Below, one piece after another: positions 43,510-54,741 of a stretch of 64,000 bases of DNA (position 1 is the stretch's first letter; each line of letters begins with the position of its first letter). The notes below the pieces were generated by a model. It had not been told where the DNA came from. It worked only from the letters and a program-made list of their open reading frames with translations, and made no database searches. Origin of the DNA: Vombatus ursinus (lineage: Eukaryota; Chordata; Mammalia; Diprotodontia; Vombatidae); NCBI RefSeq assembly GCF_900497805.2, contig NW_020940358.1:23895299-23959298 (forward strand). Direction: 5' to 3'. The position numbers were made by a program, and so were the translations under genes.

Positions 43510-43640
43510 AAGCAGCTTCTTCATTTGTAAAATGGCTATAATAATATCTACCCTGAATGCCCAAAAGGATTTTCAAGGATCAAGTTAAATTATATAAAGT
43601 GCTTTGTCAGCTATATACAAATGTAAATTGTTATTTCTCT
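43510..43640 (+). repeat. CORE-SINE 3' half
   Basis: 'CTTCTTCATTTGTAAAATGG', 'CTATAATAATATCTACCC' and 'TATAAAGTGCTTTGTCAGCT'. Confidence 0.75.
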
Positions 43641-43704
43641 GTATGAAATTTACTGGTCAGTATAGAGATTCTAATATTTGTTTTTCTAAATTCTAATCAA
43701 GATG

Positions 43705-43970
43705 AAGAGAAGGCATTTATATTGTGCCTACTATGTGCCAAGCACTGTGCTAAGTGCTATGAAAAAAATTATTTCATTTGATTCTCGTAACAACCCTGTG
43801 AGATAGGTATTATTATTATCTCCATCTTACAGCTGAGGAAACTGAGGCAAACTGAGGTTCAGTGACTTGCCCATGGTCACAAAGCTAATAAGTGTTTGAG
43901 ACCACACTGGAACTCACGTCTTCCTAATTCCAGGCCAGTGCTATCTATTCGGACACCAGCTGCCTCTGGT
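43705..43970 (-). repeat. CORE-SINE (MAR1 type), reverse orientation, near full length
   Basis: 'CTACTATGTGCCAAGCACTG', 'CAACCCTGTGAGATAGGTAT', 'TTACAGCTGAGGAAACTGAG' and 'TTCCTAATTCCAGGCCAGTG'. Confidence 0.9.
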
Positions 43971-44015
43971 CATCAGCAGTTAACATTTTCAAACTATTTC
44001 AAAATACAACAAATA

Positions 44016-44163
44016 GGAGCAGCTAGATGGCACAGTAGATAGAGCACCGGTCCTAGATTTAGGAAAACCAGAGTTCAAATCACTTGATACTTACTAGCTG
44101 TGTAACCCTGGACAAGTTACTTCACCCTACTGCCTCACCAAAAAAAAAAAAAAAGAGAGAGAC
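44016..44163 (+). repeat. tRNA-derived SINE with perfect 15-bp duplication
   Basis: 'GGAGCAGCTAGATGGCACAG', 'GTGTAACCCTGGACAAGTTA' and an A tail. AAAATACAACAAATA is present at 44001-44015 and 44164-44178. Confidence 0.95.
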
Positions 44164-44639
44164 AAAATACAACAAATACATTTCTACAGAAGGTTTCTAC
44201 CACCAGCACTCATAACCAAAGTAAAGCTCAAGATTCAGAGAAATATATCAGATTCTTAATGTACTTCCTCAAAATAAATCATTATAAAAATGATCCACCC
44301 CAAAATGGCAGTTGATAAAAAGCATTTTTTTTTTGGTTTTTCATCTATAAAACAAATTGGTATTAATAGATATTTTGTAAGAGAACATAGTATCCCCTTT
44401 CAAATTTTTTTACAGTCTTTTGAAATGTAAGATTGCATTACTTTGGGGCAGATTCATAGACTTAAACTATGTAGGCAGAGAAAGAACAACTTCAGAAGTA
44501 ATGTTCCCACACTGAGTTAAAGAGAAATATTTGTCAATTACAGTATTTAAATGAAAAGGCACATAGAGTAGCTTTACAGAAACTTACTAACTTTATAGGG
44601 ACCCAGAGCATTGGGAGATATTCCTTAAGAGTGGGCCCT

Positions 44640-44875
44640 TACTAAATAATGAATAAAATGTTGGCCCCGGCAAGCATTTGTTGTCAAGAATTTTATATAG
44701 TGAAAAGTACAAACCAAATAACCACAAGTCACTTCATCACTCTGAGCCTTAGCTTCCTTATCTATAACATGGGGGATAATAAAACTTACAATACCTATTT
44801 TGGGGAGTTGTGAAAAAAGTGCTTTGCAAACTAAAAAGTAGCACATAAATGTAAGCTATTATTAGTGTGATTAAA
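44640..44875 (+). repeat. CORE-SINE 3' part
   Basis: 'CTGAGCCTTAGCTTCCTTAT', 'AAGTGCTTTGCAAACTAAAA' and a 'GTAAGCTATTATTAG' end. The head before 44730 is poorly preserved. Confidence 0.75.
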
Positions 44876-45063
44876 ATCTAGTATGATACGCTCTATCATA
44901 CCTTAGTTCTAGTTGTTAAATATTTTAATTTGAGAGAATGAATGGTCCTTTAATTTAGAAAACACAGAAGTTTATTTAAAAGAAAATTATCTCAGCACCC
45001 CATGTAACATATATAAATAATATTGTTCTTTCAACTTTCTTCCTTAAAGGAGGTTCAACTTAC

Positions 45064-45175
45064 CACTAAACCACATAATAAACATCATTTTGGGGGTAAT
45101 TTTATGATCACGGAAGAAATTTAGGAGGTAGGACAGTGGAAAAATGTTCACAGCTCTGCCAAACAGCACAAGTAC
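45064..45175 (-). CDS. SLC9A8: SLC9A8 (NHE8), exon encoding VLVLFGRAVNIFPLSYLLNF
   Basis: Acceptor ACAG precedes 45175, and the product reads VLVLFGRAVNIFPLSYLLNF, FRDHKITPKMMFIMWFS and the first base of a glycine codon, ending at donor GTAAGT. It has 112 bases, phase 0 in and phase 1 out, about residues 387-424. GRAVNIFPLSYLLNF is a conserved membrane segment of NHE8, followed by a charged loop and the start of the next span. Confidence 0.96.
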
Positions 45176-45989
45176 CTGTGTAAGAAGCAAGAAAATCATC
45201 TAAGTCTCCATTCAAAATGATATCTGCTTCAAGTTGTAACATGTTGGCAGTTAACACTGCTCCTAGTGCACACCCATTATAAACATAGCTTCTTCTCTGT
45301 AATAGTAGACATCGACTATACAATATTAGCCAGCATCATAATTAGCATTATCTAAAACAAGGTTTGTAGTTTCCTATGTTTCTGAAAAAGGATAAGAAAT
45401 ATTAAAATAAATTTTAGAAGATGTTTATATAAAACAAGGATATTAGTTAACAGTTTTTATTTTATTAATGACAACAGAATTGAAAGCCAAAAGAGCATTC
45501 TGAAGTATCCAGAGATTAATCTGGTAGCCAGTCTAGCTCCTACAGGGGATACCCACTAATGGGACTAACTTTCTTATTGGCAGAGCCCTGGAGGAGAAAT
45601 AAGTTATTGTTTCCACTTCCAAACAGGTCTAAGCTCCACAGGGAAGGTCTAAAAGTCAGACAACTGGCTCTCTACACACGCTGTTCATAAGCTGCTCTGC
45701 TTATACCACAAACATCAGGCTTTCCCCAAGATAAGCCAGAAATCTCATCATGGAGACTGCTTCAGCTGCTTCAACACCCCCTTAGCAGCATCAGTTTCTT
45801 TTCCATTCTGACTGGAGGGCTGGAGGGTGGAACAAAAAACGTCTGCCAAAGCCTACCTTTATTGAGGGGTCAGAATTTGCAAGTCTTCATTTCTCAAGAA
45901 CTGTTGTGCTTGGTTTCAACTCCAGAAACATCATGACTCTAAGAAGGTACTTCTGACATCTCCCTCCACTCTCTTTTCAGCTTCCTTTT

Positions 45990-46130
45990 GTATATAGGCT
46001 TCCTCCATTAGATTGTAAGCTCCTTGAGGGCAGAGACTGTCTTTCTTTTTCTAATTTGTATCCCCAGTCCTTAGCACAATGCCTGGCACATAGTACACAC
46101 TCAACAAATGTTTAATGATTGCCTGATGTG
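45990..46130 (+). repeat. L2 3' end
   Basis: 'TTAGATTGTAAGCTCCTTGA', 'GGGCAGAGACTGTCTTTCTT' and 'AGCACAATGCCTGGCACATA' are the L2 3' terminus, well preserved. Confidence 0.85.
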
Positions 46131-46499
46131 CAAATACCTTTTAAGTGTCCAATAAATGTCATAAAACCAATGAATTAACGTTATAAAACTAAGCAAAACA
46201 CATTATGCCTAGTAATTTGCCACTGCTCACTTATGCATACAGTGGCTAACTGAACTCAAAGACAGTGATCTTAACTAAAAATATCCTCCTGTAGAGGTTA
46301 AATAACCTTAAGTACACTTAGATGAGTTTTAAGGACAATTTCATTAGCTTAATTTTACTCCTTGTTCTTATCAAAAGCTAACTTTCAAGGGAAATGCATA
46401 GCCCAATTTGCTAAGGGAAATGCCAACTGATTCCTATAAAAAAGCAAGGAACATCTACTGAGGATTCTAGGGGGTATGTCGTGAACCACATTATTACAA

Positions 46500-46700
46500 G
46501 CACAAAATCAAATAATCTTAGAAATGAAAAGGAACTAAGAGATCATCTAGTTTAACTGCCTTATTTCCAGGATACTAAGGCCCAGAAAGGGGGAATATAC
46601 TTGTCCAAGGTGACAGTGATAGTGAGTGGTAGAGCTTAAGTTTAAACCCTGAATCTTTTATTTCAAGTATATTTCCAATATACCAAATTTCCTTATACTA
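46500..46700 (-). repeat. MIR-type SINE, reverse orientation
   Basis: 'GAGATCATCTAGTTTAACTG' and 'GGATACTAAGGCCCAGAAAG' with 'CTTGTCCAAGGTGACA'. Confidence 0.65.
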
Positions 46701-46869
46701 CAAAGCAAGTTTTGCTCTTTGTGGACGCAATGAGATTAAAGTAGCAGCTATCTTTCTAAGATTTCCTCCTCTCTTATCCCCAAGTACATTTTAGGATATT
46801 TAGATTTTACATAAGGATATTCAATAATTCAATTCCACAAACATGTATTAAGGTTTAGTTACTTAAGGC

Positions 46870-47060
46870 CTGCTATTTACATCCTAGCTCTGATTATTGA
46901 CTAGCTACGTGAATGCTGAGAAAGTCCTTTTCACCTCTATAAGGCCATCTCTTCATTTTACAAACGGTAATGATATCCTTGCTGACTACTAAGAACAGTT
47001 TTGAGAAAAATGCTTTGTAAAATTGAACTGCTATAGAAATGTGAAGAGTGATGATTGTAT
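46870..47060 (+). repeat. MIR-type SINE
   Basis: 'TTACATCCTAGCTCTGATTA', 'CTAGCTACGTGAATGCTGAG' and a tail 'AAATGCTTTGTAAAATTGAA'. Confidence 0.6.
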
Positions 47061-47268
47061 GCCAGAAGAGGAGTCCAGATTTTTCTTATTAAATGATTTC
47101 TATTTGCCCATTTTTAAATAGTCCAGAATACCCAACCATCCTTAAATTTTTTTTCTTTTTTTCTTTTAAAAGAAAAATGGCAAGCAGCTATATAAAACAA
47201 GATTATATACTTGTTTACTTGTAACCAAGAAGTTTTTTAAAAAAAAAAAATCAAGGAAATATACTTAC

Positions 47269-47351
47269 TATGCACCAGATGACAAAGGAAATTTCAAACT
47301 TGTGAGGAAAACTAAAAATGGACAGGCCAAGAAATGCGAACACACATGTTT
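47269..47351 (-). CDS. SLC9A8: SLC9A8 (NHE8), exon encoding TCVFAFLGLSIFSFPHKFEI
   Basis: Acceptor TTTCAG precedes 47351. With the last base of the preceding exon, the product is (E)TCVFAFLGLSIFSFPHKFE, then ISFVIWCI, ending at donor GTAAGT. It has 83 bases, phase 1 in and phase 0 out, about residues 359-386. The segment is hydrophobic with a short PHKFE loop, as in the exchanger's membrane core. Confidence 0.95.
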
Positions 47352-48328
47352 CTGAAATAAACAAAAAATTATTCAACTCCAACTAACTTTTTCAAAACAG
47401 CGTTAAATAGTTAAGCCACTGAACATAATGACCTCCACCTCTGAGTAGGATAAAATCAACAGTTTATCACTGAACATGTTCTTCCTTACGTCACTCTGTG
47501 TGATGATCTCTGATTCTATCAGCCTGGGTATTTCCTCCACAGATACAGACCGTAATTCTTTCTTCCCTTCTTCCCTAAAAAAAGGAGCTTTTTAATTGGT
47601 TTACTGAACTGCTATGGCCAAACGTCTTAGTGATGCCCTTCTCTGAACTCAGTTAGGATGGCCCTCAAAACTATAGATACATTGACCACTGCTGGCTTTA
47701 TTATGAGAAGCTTCCCACCTAAATGGTTCCTGCCAGAGCTTGCACTCCGCTGACACAGTCTTTGCAAAACCAAAGTCTCCCTCAACATTACACTGAGGCC
47801 TTGAAGGAGAATTTTAATAGAGATTGTAGTCAATCCTGTAGATAAATTTCTGCTTAAGTCTCTATCATTCCCTTCTTCATCAATTCAAACTCCAATCTAT
47901 TAAACACACATACACAAGATGAATGTATTTGCCATCCAGAATATTCCAATTTGATGGATCAATCGTCTAAATGTGCATAAAAAACTGGCACTATATAAAC
48001 CCAGGAAAAACAAAGACTATATATATGAATCTATCAACTTACTGAACATTGTGATCAGCAAGACCCTTGATTGCAATAGAGTGGCAAAAATCCAGGCCCA
48101 TGGCTGCAGGTACAACCCATAACATATGTACAGGTAACAGTTCAACTTGTGGAATTCTAAACTAAAGATGCTAAAGATGACAAGGCATATCCAAATTCAA
48201 TAGTACTAACAGAAATGGCTACATTTACAACTCTTTGTTTCATTCTACTGGCAAGAGAGACCGATTCCTCTTTACTTTCAGGGTGAAATCAGTTGAACAT
48301 CTTTTAATTTAAGAAATATACCTTTCAG

Positions 48329-48492
48329 GAGCAGCCAGGTGGCACAGTGGATAGAGCTCTGACCTTGGAGTTAGGAGGACCTGAGTTCAAATCAGGCCTC
48401 AGACACTTGACACCTACTAGCCGTGTGACCCTGGGCAAGTCACTTAACCCCCATTGCCTCACCAAAAAGCCAAAAAAAAAAAAAAAGAAAGA
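48329..48492 (+). repeat. tRNA-derived SINE with 18-bp duplication
   Basis: 'GAGCAGCCAGGTGGCACAGT', 'GTGTGACCCTGGGCAAGTCA', then an A tail with GAAA units. Flanks AAGAAATATACCTTTCAG (48311-48328) and AAGAAATAGACTTTTCAG (48493-48510) differ at two sites. Confidence 0.93.
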
Positions 48493-49454
48493 AAGAAATA
48501 GACTTTTCAGAGTTCTAACGTATTTATTCCTAAAATTATCTGAAGTCTAGAAATGAATTAACTAGGTATTCATAGTTAAAAAATTTAAGAGCCAAACAGA
48601 AAATTATATGGCAATTAAAATATATGAACATAGGTTTGGCTATTTCTCTATTATTACTCAGGTCAGTTCCACTTAAAGGCTCAGGTTCTTATGCTCAGAA
48701 AGCTGCTATTTTATTGAAAATTGTTGTTCATTAAATTAAAATCAAGAGCAATCAGTAAAATATTTTTGTTCTCCTACATGTAAAAGGGGGCACAAAAAGC
48801 ATAATTATGCCATGACCTAATGTGGGTTTCCTCAGACTCAAATGTTAGGAAGAAAGTCACACTGGTAAACCTGACTCAAAATAGGATTCTCACAAATATA
48901 CTTCTGATGTATACCTCTTATGTAACAAATGAGTGAAGTGTTTATAATGATTCTCAATTTTAGATCTTAAAAAGAACTGCCCTCATTATAAAAAATATTC
49001 ACTACAACTTTTTTTTAGGTAACAGGTTAATTTAATTAAGTCATCCACCAATCAATACAGTAGTGATCCAATTCAAATCATAGTGACTGTGGTATATACT
49101 GACACCCATGTCATTCTTCCTCCTTTCTCATGTTAGGCACCATCTTCCCTTCCTTTCCACTTTCTGCCCTTATGCTAAGAGACTTCAGTATTCACACTAA
49201 CTCCTTGAAGCTCCTTAGACCTCTTAAATACTATTACTTGTTCCTTCACTCTACCTTTAGCCTCATATGAGGATGGTCACATATTTAATGTTGTCATTAC
49301 CCACAAATGTTACTCAACTAGAAACTCCGACCTTTCAGTATCTGACCATAACCTCTTATCATTCCATCTCTCCCTATTCCTCATCCATCTTAAACCTATT
49401 CTTTGCCTTCATCAAGAATTCTAATCCTTTTTCCCCCTAATCATTTTCTCTGGC

Positions 49455-49725
49455 CATTCTCAATGTAGCTAAGTAACAAAGTGGATACAGTACTACACCT
49501 GAAGTCAGGAAGACCTGAGTTCAAATCCAGCCTCAAACACTTACTAGCTGTATAACCCTGACAAGTCACTTACCCTCTGTCTCAGTTTCCTCAACTATAA
49601 AATGGGAATAATAATAGCACTTACTTCCCATTGTTGTGAGGATCAAATGAAACAATATTTGTAAAAGCTCCTAGCACAATGCCTGGCACACAGTAGGCAC
49701 TTAATAAATGCTTATTCTTTTCTCT
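49455..49725 (+). repeat. CORE-SINE (MAR1 type) inside the L2
   Basis: 'TGAAGTCAGGAAGACCTGAG', 'GCTGTATAACCCTGACAAGT', 'CAGTTTCCTCAACTATAAAA' and an L2-like tail 'CACTTAATAAATGCTTATTC'. The L2-type tail agrees with mobilisation of this SINE class by L2. Confidence 0.9.
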
Positions 49726-51770
49726 TCTCTTCCCATTGCTCTACTTCACTTTTCTCTCTATACAATCTGGACTCTACTGTTAGACATTTCAATTTTACAC
49801 TGTTCTTTGCACTCAAATCCCCTGCCCTCTGTCTATTACTACTCATTGATTGACAAACATCAGCTCCAGAGTACTTCCACCATCCTCCTTCTCTATTCTT
49901 ATTCATGGACTACTGAACACAGCTGGAGGAAATCTCACAATTGTGCTGAATAGGCACATTTTAAATTTATGCTATCCAGTGTCAACTGGGCCCTCACTGC
50001 ACCTTTTATTACCTATCTCACTCCCCATAGGAACTATTTTAAAACTTCTCTTCCCTCTTTAAGACCCCCACACATCCCTATATCTCCTCAGTTTTACTGA
50101 GAAAACTTAGGCAATTTAACACCTCTCTTTCCTTCCTCTTCATCTAAAACCCCTTGACATTATCCGCATTTTTTACTTCTTCCTGGTCTGACAAAGAGGT
50201 GGATTTTCTCCTTGCCAAGGCCACCCCCTCTATATGTGCACTTGATCTCATCCCCTCCTGTCTTCTCCAGCAGATTGCAACCTCAATCATCCCCTCCCTC
50301 TCAAAACTTCAACCTCTCCCTTTCTATTAATTCCTTCCCTATTGCCTCCAAAAATGGCTAAATTTCCCCTATCCTTAAAAAACTTTCACGAGATATTACC
50401 ATGATATAGGTTATCATCCTATATCTCTCCTCCCTTTCTTGGACAAATGCCTACATGAAGCTGTCTACCCTTGCAGCCACCACTTCCTCTCCTCTCACTC
50501 CTCAACCCTTGCAATCTGGCTTCTTACCTCATTACTCAACTGCTCTCTCCAAGACTGCAGAAGATGTCTTCATTGATAAATCTGATGGACTTTTCCAAGT
50601 CCTTTTTTGAACCATCTGTGTTGCATTCAACACTTCTGACCACCCTTTCCCCCTAGATACACTCTCTCTCTGTTCTCTTCCTCCCATCTGTTTGTACCTT
50701 CTCCATCTCCTTTTCTTGCTCATCGTTCATATAATGCAAACTACCTAAGTGTATCTCAAAGTTCTGTTCTATACTTCTACTTTCTGTACTCTGTTTCTTT
50801 GTGACCTTATCAACTCCTAGAGATTTAATTATCATCTCTATGCCAATGACTCTAACATCTATATATCCAGCCCCAGTTTCTCTTGGGCTTCTATCTTGCA
50901 CCACTAATTGCTTATTGAACATTTCAAACTGGATGTCCCAGAGACATCTCAAGTTCAACATATCCAAAACTGAACTCATTATCTTTCCACCCAAACCTAC
51001 CCCTCTTCTGAAATCCACTATTTCTGTCAAAGAAACCAACAGCTTTCCATTCTCCCAGGTTAAAAACATAGGCATCATCCTCAACTGTTATTCCCCTTCA
51101 TAACACATATCCAATGAGTTGCCAAATCTTGCCATTTCTACCTCTACATCTCCTGCAAATGATTCTTTCCACTCATACAGCTACTGCTTTAGTTCAAGCC
51201 TTTATCTTCTTTTACCTTGACTTTTACACAACATCCTGATTAGCCTTCCTCTCTCAAATCTCTTCCCACATAAGTCCAACCAAACCACTAATGTCAAAAT
51301 GATTTTCCTAGTCCTTGAGTAGGGGAGTGACACCATCACATCTGAGCATAAGAAAGAAAGGATCTGAACTTAAGGAAACTTCTAGTGGAGTCCCATGTCT
51401 CCCCCCACCCACCCACACATTGCCTCTAGGCTAAAACAGAAACCCCTCTGTTTAGCTTTTAAGCCCTTTACAACCTGGCTCCAAGCTCTCTTCCCCGCCT
51501 CATTGGACATTACTTCCTCCCTCACACTCTGGGATCCAGCCAAATTGGCCGTCTTTTTCTTCCTCACACATGACACTCCATCCCATTGCTCCATGCCTCC
51601 ACATTCCTTTAATACACTCCATTCTCACCTCTACCACAAAGAATTATTCTCTTCCTTCAAGAACTCTAGTCTTACCTTCTAGATGAAGCTTTTACTGATT
51701 CCTCCCAACTATCAGTGTCTTCCCTCTCAAACTACCTTGTATTTAATTACTTTGTACTTAATTCTGTATA

Positions 51771-51774
<4 letters not shown>

Positions 51775-51821
<47 letters not shown>
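51775..51821. repeat. (TG)n microsatellite
   Basis: About 23 uninterrupted TG units within the L2 3' UTR; likely length-polymorphic. Confidence 0.98.
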
Positions 51822-51822
<1 letters not shown>

Positions 51823-52017
51823 TTCCCATTAGAACATAAGCTCCTTGAGAGCTGGGATTATTTCATTCTTTGTATTTGCTCCCGGCACCTAGCACAGTGA
51901 CCGGCATTTAGTAGAAGTTTAATAAATGCCTGCTGAGTGAATGACAAATTGTAAAGTAACTGCCCCAAAGAACTAGCACTTTAATGAATACATATACACC
52001 ACAAACATGCAACTTAC

Positions 52018-52134
52018 CACACATGAAGGCAACAGTTCGTAGGGTTTGCTGCATTAGGATCTGTGTAACTGGCGAAAGGTTATGGTGTGTATAATGAGAC
52101 ATCACAATACCAGAGAACAGGATGGCCATGATAC
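52018..52134 (-). CDS. SLC9A8: SLC9A8 (NHE8), exon encoding GIMAILFSGIVMSHYTHHNL
   Basis: Acceptor TATAG precedes 52134. The product is (G)IMAILFSGIVMSHYTHHNL, then SPVTQILMQQTLRTVAFMC and the first base of a glutamate codon, ending at donor GTAAGT. It has 117 bases, phase 1 on both sides, about residues 320-359. It is very close to the human sequence I recall (FM for FL). ILFSGIVMSHYTHHNLS is a hallmark stretch of the NHE6/7/8/9-like exchangers. Confidence 0.96.
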
Positions 52135-52699
52135 CTATAGAGAAACAACCAGAAACGGAACCTAGTAAATGAGGATAATAATCATTCAAAGGGTTCAACA
52201 ACCATTTATTGGATGCTATACAAAGATGAATATCACTCAGGTACCTACCTTCAGGAAATTGCAATTCGTGTGAAAAATGGAGGGTAAAGAAATTAATTAA
52301 TCCCTGCTAAACAGATAATTACTTACAGAAATAGGTGTTTAACTGGTTCCTATAACACTGGGTAATATAGTAGGGAAAGTAAGACAAAAATAGTAACAAG
52401 AAAGTAAGACAACAAAAATAACTATTAACACAAAACACAACATATGAAATATTATCAGAGTTCTTCAGGCATGGAAGGGTTTATGGAAGAAATGGCATTT
52501 GAGCAGGGCCTTAAATGATGGATGGGTGGAATTTAGATGAAGAAATAGGGGAATAAATATTGTTTCTGAAGAGAGCCAAAGGAGATCCTACAATCTCTTT
52601 CAGAAACTTAATTCTAGCACATAACAACTCTTATTACCAGAAAATTCTTCTTAAATCCCCCACATCACAGTTTAAGCTTATTTTCTCTTCTATCCTGGC

Positions 52700-52975
52700 A
52701 GTTAAGTGGTACAATTGATAAAGCACCAGTCAGGAAGACCTAAGTTCAAAGTTTTTCTCAGACGCTAGCTATATGACCCAGAGCAAGCCATTTAACCTCT
52801 ATCTACCTCAGATTTGCCATCTGTAAAATGCAGATAATATTAGCACTTATCTCCCAAGATTTTTGTGAAAATAAAATGAGATTACTAATATGCATTGTAT
52901 ATATGTATACATATACATTATGTAGTGCTTTGTAAAACTTATGGCACTACATAAATACTAGTTATTATCATTCAA
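52700..52975 (+). repeat. CORE-SINE (MAR1 type)
   Basis: 'CAGTCAGGAAGACCTAAGTT', 'TGACCCAGAGCAAGCCATTT', 'ATTTGCCATCTGTAAAATGC' and 'AGTGCTTTGTAAAACTTATG', with an extra TATA-rich stretch near 52895. Confidence 0.88.
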
Positions 52976-53084
52976 TTCTAGTAGGCAGAAATGGATTAGC
53001 TGATCATAGTTGTCTTGTATAGCAAAATTCAGACAAGAAACATCATAAAACTTTCTAATATCCTAATGGGAATTTATAGCAGAG

Positions 53085-53380
53085 GATCAAAGAATCTTTG
53101 ATCTAAAGCTGGAAGAAATGTTAGAGGCCACCTGGGCTAACCTTCGTTGTTCAGTTGTTTTTCAGCCACGTCTGACTCTTCATAACTCCATTTGTAGTTT
53201 TGTTGGCAAAGATACTGGAGTGCTTTGCCATTTCCTTCTCCAGCTCATTTTACAGATAAGAAAACTAAGGGCTAACCTTAACATTTTACAAATGAGGAAA
53301 CTGAGACCCAGAAAAATTAAGTAACTTGCCTAAAGTCACATGGTAGTAATTACCCGAGTCAAGTCAAACCAACAAGATCT
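53085..53380 (-). repeat. MIR-type SINE, reverse orientation, split by an insertion
   Basis: 'GATCTAAAGCTGGAAGAAAT' on the left and 'TTTTACAAATGAGGAAACTG' on the right are the two halves of one reverse MIR. The insert at 53145-53268 lies between them. Confidence 0.75.
53145..53268 (-). repeat. RTE-tail SINE, 5'-truncated, reverse orientation
   Basis: The 11-bp duplication GGGCTAACCTT (53134-53144 and 53269-53279) is perfect. The insert has only the RTE-like part ('TTCAGTTGTTTTTCAGCCAC', 'GGAGTGCTTTGCCATTTCC') and lacks the tRNA-like head. Confidence 0.9.
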
Positions 53381-53399
53381 ATGCAGCCTCTAACAATAA

Positions 53400-54000
53400 T
53401 AATAATTATTATTATTAGCATTTATATAGTGCTTACTATGTGCCAGGCATTGTGCTAATCACTGGAGTATAAAAAGAAAGGCAAAAACAGTCTCTGTTTT
53501 CAAGGAGTTCACAGTCTAATGGGGCAGACAACATGCAAATGACTATGTACAAACAAGATACATAAAGGATAAATTGGAAATAATCTCAGAGGGAAGGCAC
53601 TGGGAAAGGGGATTGGGAAAGGCTTTTGCAGAAAGTGGGGTTTTAGCTCCAACCTGAAGGAAGTCAGGAGGGATAATTCTAGGCATGGGGGACAGCCTGT
53701 GAAAATGCCCAGAGTCTGAAGTTAGAGTGTCTTGTGGGAGGAACAACATGGTGTCAATGGATTGTAAAGTACACGGAGGGGAGTAAGGTGTAAGAAGTCT
53801 GAAAAAATAGGAAGGGGCCCAGTTACAAAGAACTTTAAAAGCCAAACAGATGACTTTCTATTTGATCTAGGAAGTAAAAGGGACCCACTAGAGTTTACTT
53901 AATTAGGGGTGAGACAGTCAGACCTGTGCTTTAGGAATATCATTTTGCCAGAAAGATGGACTGAAGTAGGGAGAAATTTGAAGCTGGGAGACCAACCATA
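53400..54000 (-). repeat. L2 3' region, reverse orientation
   Basis: 'CTATGTGCCAGGCATTGTGC', 'AGGAGTTCACAGTCTAATGG', 'TCAGACCTGTGCTTTAGGAA' and 'TATCATTTTGCCAGAAAGAT' are reverse L2 3' UTR. The (ATT)n and SINE-like start at 53395-53420 may belong to a separate SINE tail. Confidence 0.85.
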
Positions 54001-54059
54001 AGTGAAGCAAAGAAGGCCTGCACTAGAGTAGTGGCAGTGTTAGAGGAAAGAAAAGAGGT

Positions 54060-54165
54060 GTATATATAAAGGGGTATTATGAAGCTCAAATGAGAAAATG
54101 AATATAAAGTACTTTGCAAACCGTAAAGTAATGTACAAGTTCTAGTTATTATCATCATTATTAGC
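54060..54165 (+). repeat. CORE-SINE 3' end
   Basis: 'TATAAAGTACTTTGCAAACC' and 'GTTATTATCATCATTATTAG' are the family 3' end. Confidence 0.75.
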
Positions 54166-54429
54166 TTCCAGTCACCAGGCCTGCAGTCTGGTGATGACTT
54201 CATTCCCTCAGTCTTCTGCAGCACTTCTACTGAGCTCAAGCAATATTTCAGAGCAATATAGAGGTGTGCTGGTATATGTTTAACAATGGTGCTGAGGAGG
54301 GTGTAAAATTAATGCATATACATTTTTAAGTTCAATCTTCATTTTAAACACTTAAGTCTAGGCAATCAACAAAACAATAAATCAAGCCTTGATTTGTAGT
54401 GACTGCATTTCTGAGGTGTAATGCTCACG

Positions 54430-54731
54430 CTGAAAATTTAAAAACCAGTTAGCACTGGTTCCAGCATATCCCTAGGTATACAAAAGATGAAGCATCAACA
54501 AGACCTGGCAACAGATTGGATATAGAGAATGAGGGAGTAGGGGAAAGCTAATGAGTTCAGTTTTTGACATAACAAGTTTAGGATGTCCTTACAGGACATC
54601 TAGTTCCACATATGAGACTGGAGGTTAAAAAAACAACAACGTTAGGGCTACCTAAATAGACCTGAGAATCAAATGCATAGAGGTGATAACTGAATCCAGG
54701 AGAGATGGTGAGATCATCAAGTGAAATAGTA
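54430..54731 (-). repeat. Left arm of an inverted repeat (L2 sequence, reverse orientation)
   Basis: Read on the - strand from 54731 this is L2 ORF2-end sequence ('GATCTCACCATCTCTCCTGG', 'CCTCTATGCATTTGATTCTC'). It is the mirror of 54742-55035. The inner 143 bases (54589-54731) match the right arm perfectly; beyond that there are scattered mismatches and small indels. Confidence 0.95.
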
Positions 54732-54741
54732 NNNNNNNNNN
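54732..54741. other. Assembly gap (10 N)
   Basis: Ten N bases exactly between two reverse-complementary arms. A fixed small N count usually marks a join of unknown or negative length. Confidence 0.99.

Larger units (their letters stand above)
24209..45063 (-). other. SLC9A8: Large SLC9A8 intron (20.9 kb), repeat-filled
   Basis: It runs between donor GTAAGT (- strand, from 45063) and acceptor ACAG (ending 24209), and consists mainly of SINEs, L1 copies, L2 and L3 remnants listed separately. Stretches with little recognisable content are about 25400-25740, 26320-26530, 38100-38215 and 44180-44640. The phases of the flanking exons join directly, so no coding exon is missing from it. Confidence 0.9.
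45176..47268 (-). other. SLC9A8: SLC9A8 intron, 2.1 kb
   Basis: It contains an L2 tail (45990-46130) and MIR-type SINEs at 46500-46700 and 46870-47060. The stretch 45330-45980 shows no recognised element. Confidence 0.85.
49110..51950 (+). repeat. L2 LINE, long forward copy (endonuclease, RT and 3' UTR parts)
   Basis: This is the most complete L2 in the window. Pieces include an endonuclease end (LSVSDHNLLSFHLSL, near 49335), an RT segment (PISLLPFLDKCLHEAVY, near 50420) and the post-YADD region LNISNWMSQRHLKFNISKTE (near 50920). The 3' UTR ends with 'AGCTCCTTGAGAGCTGGGAT' and 'GTTTAATAAATGCCTGCTGA'. Frames are heavily broken. A CORE-SINE (49455-49725) and a TG repeat are embedded. Confidence 0.9.
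47352..52017 (-). other. SLC9A8: SLC9A8 intron, 4.7 kb
   Basis: It contains a tRNA-derived SINE (48329-48492), a long forward L2 (49110-51950) with a CORE-SINE in it, and a TG microsatellite. 47360-48310 and 48520-49090 show no recognised element. Confidence 0.85.

Noticed and set aside
50801-51103. 100-codon frame with protein-like sequence
   Set aside because: It is the post-RT part of an L2 LINE (WMSQRHLKFNISKTE region), not a host gene.
51775-51821. TG tract as a Z-DNA regulatory site
   Set aside because: Ordinary dinucleotide microsatellite in an L2 3' UTR; nothing around it supports regulation.
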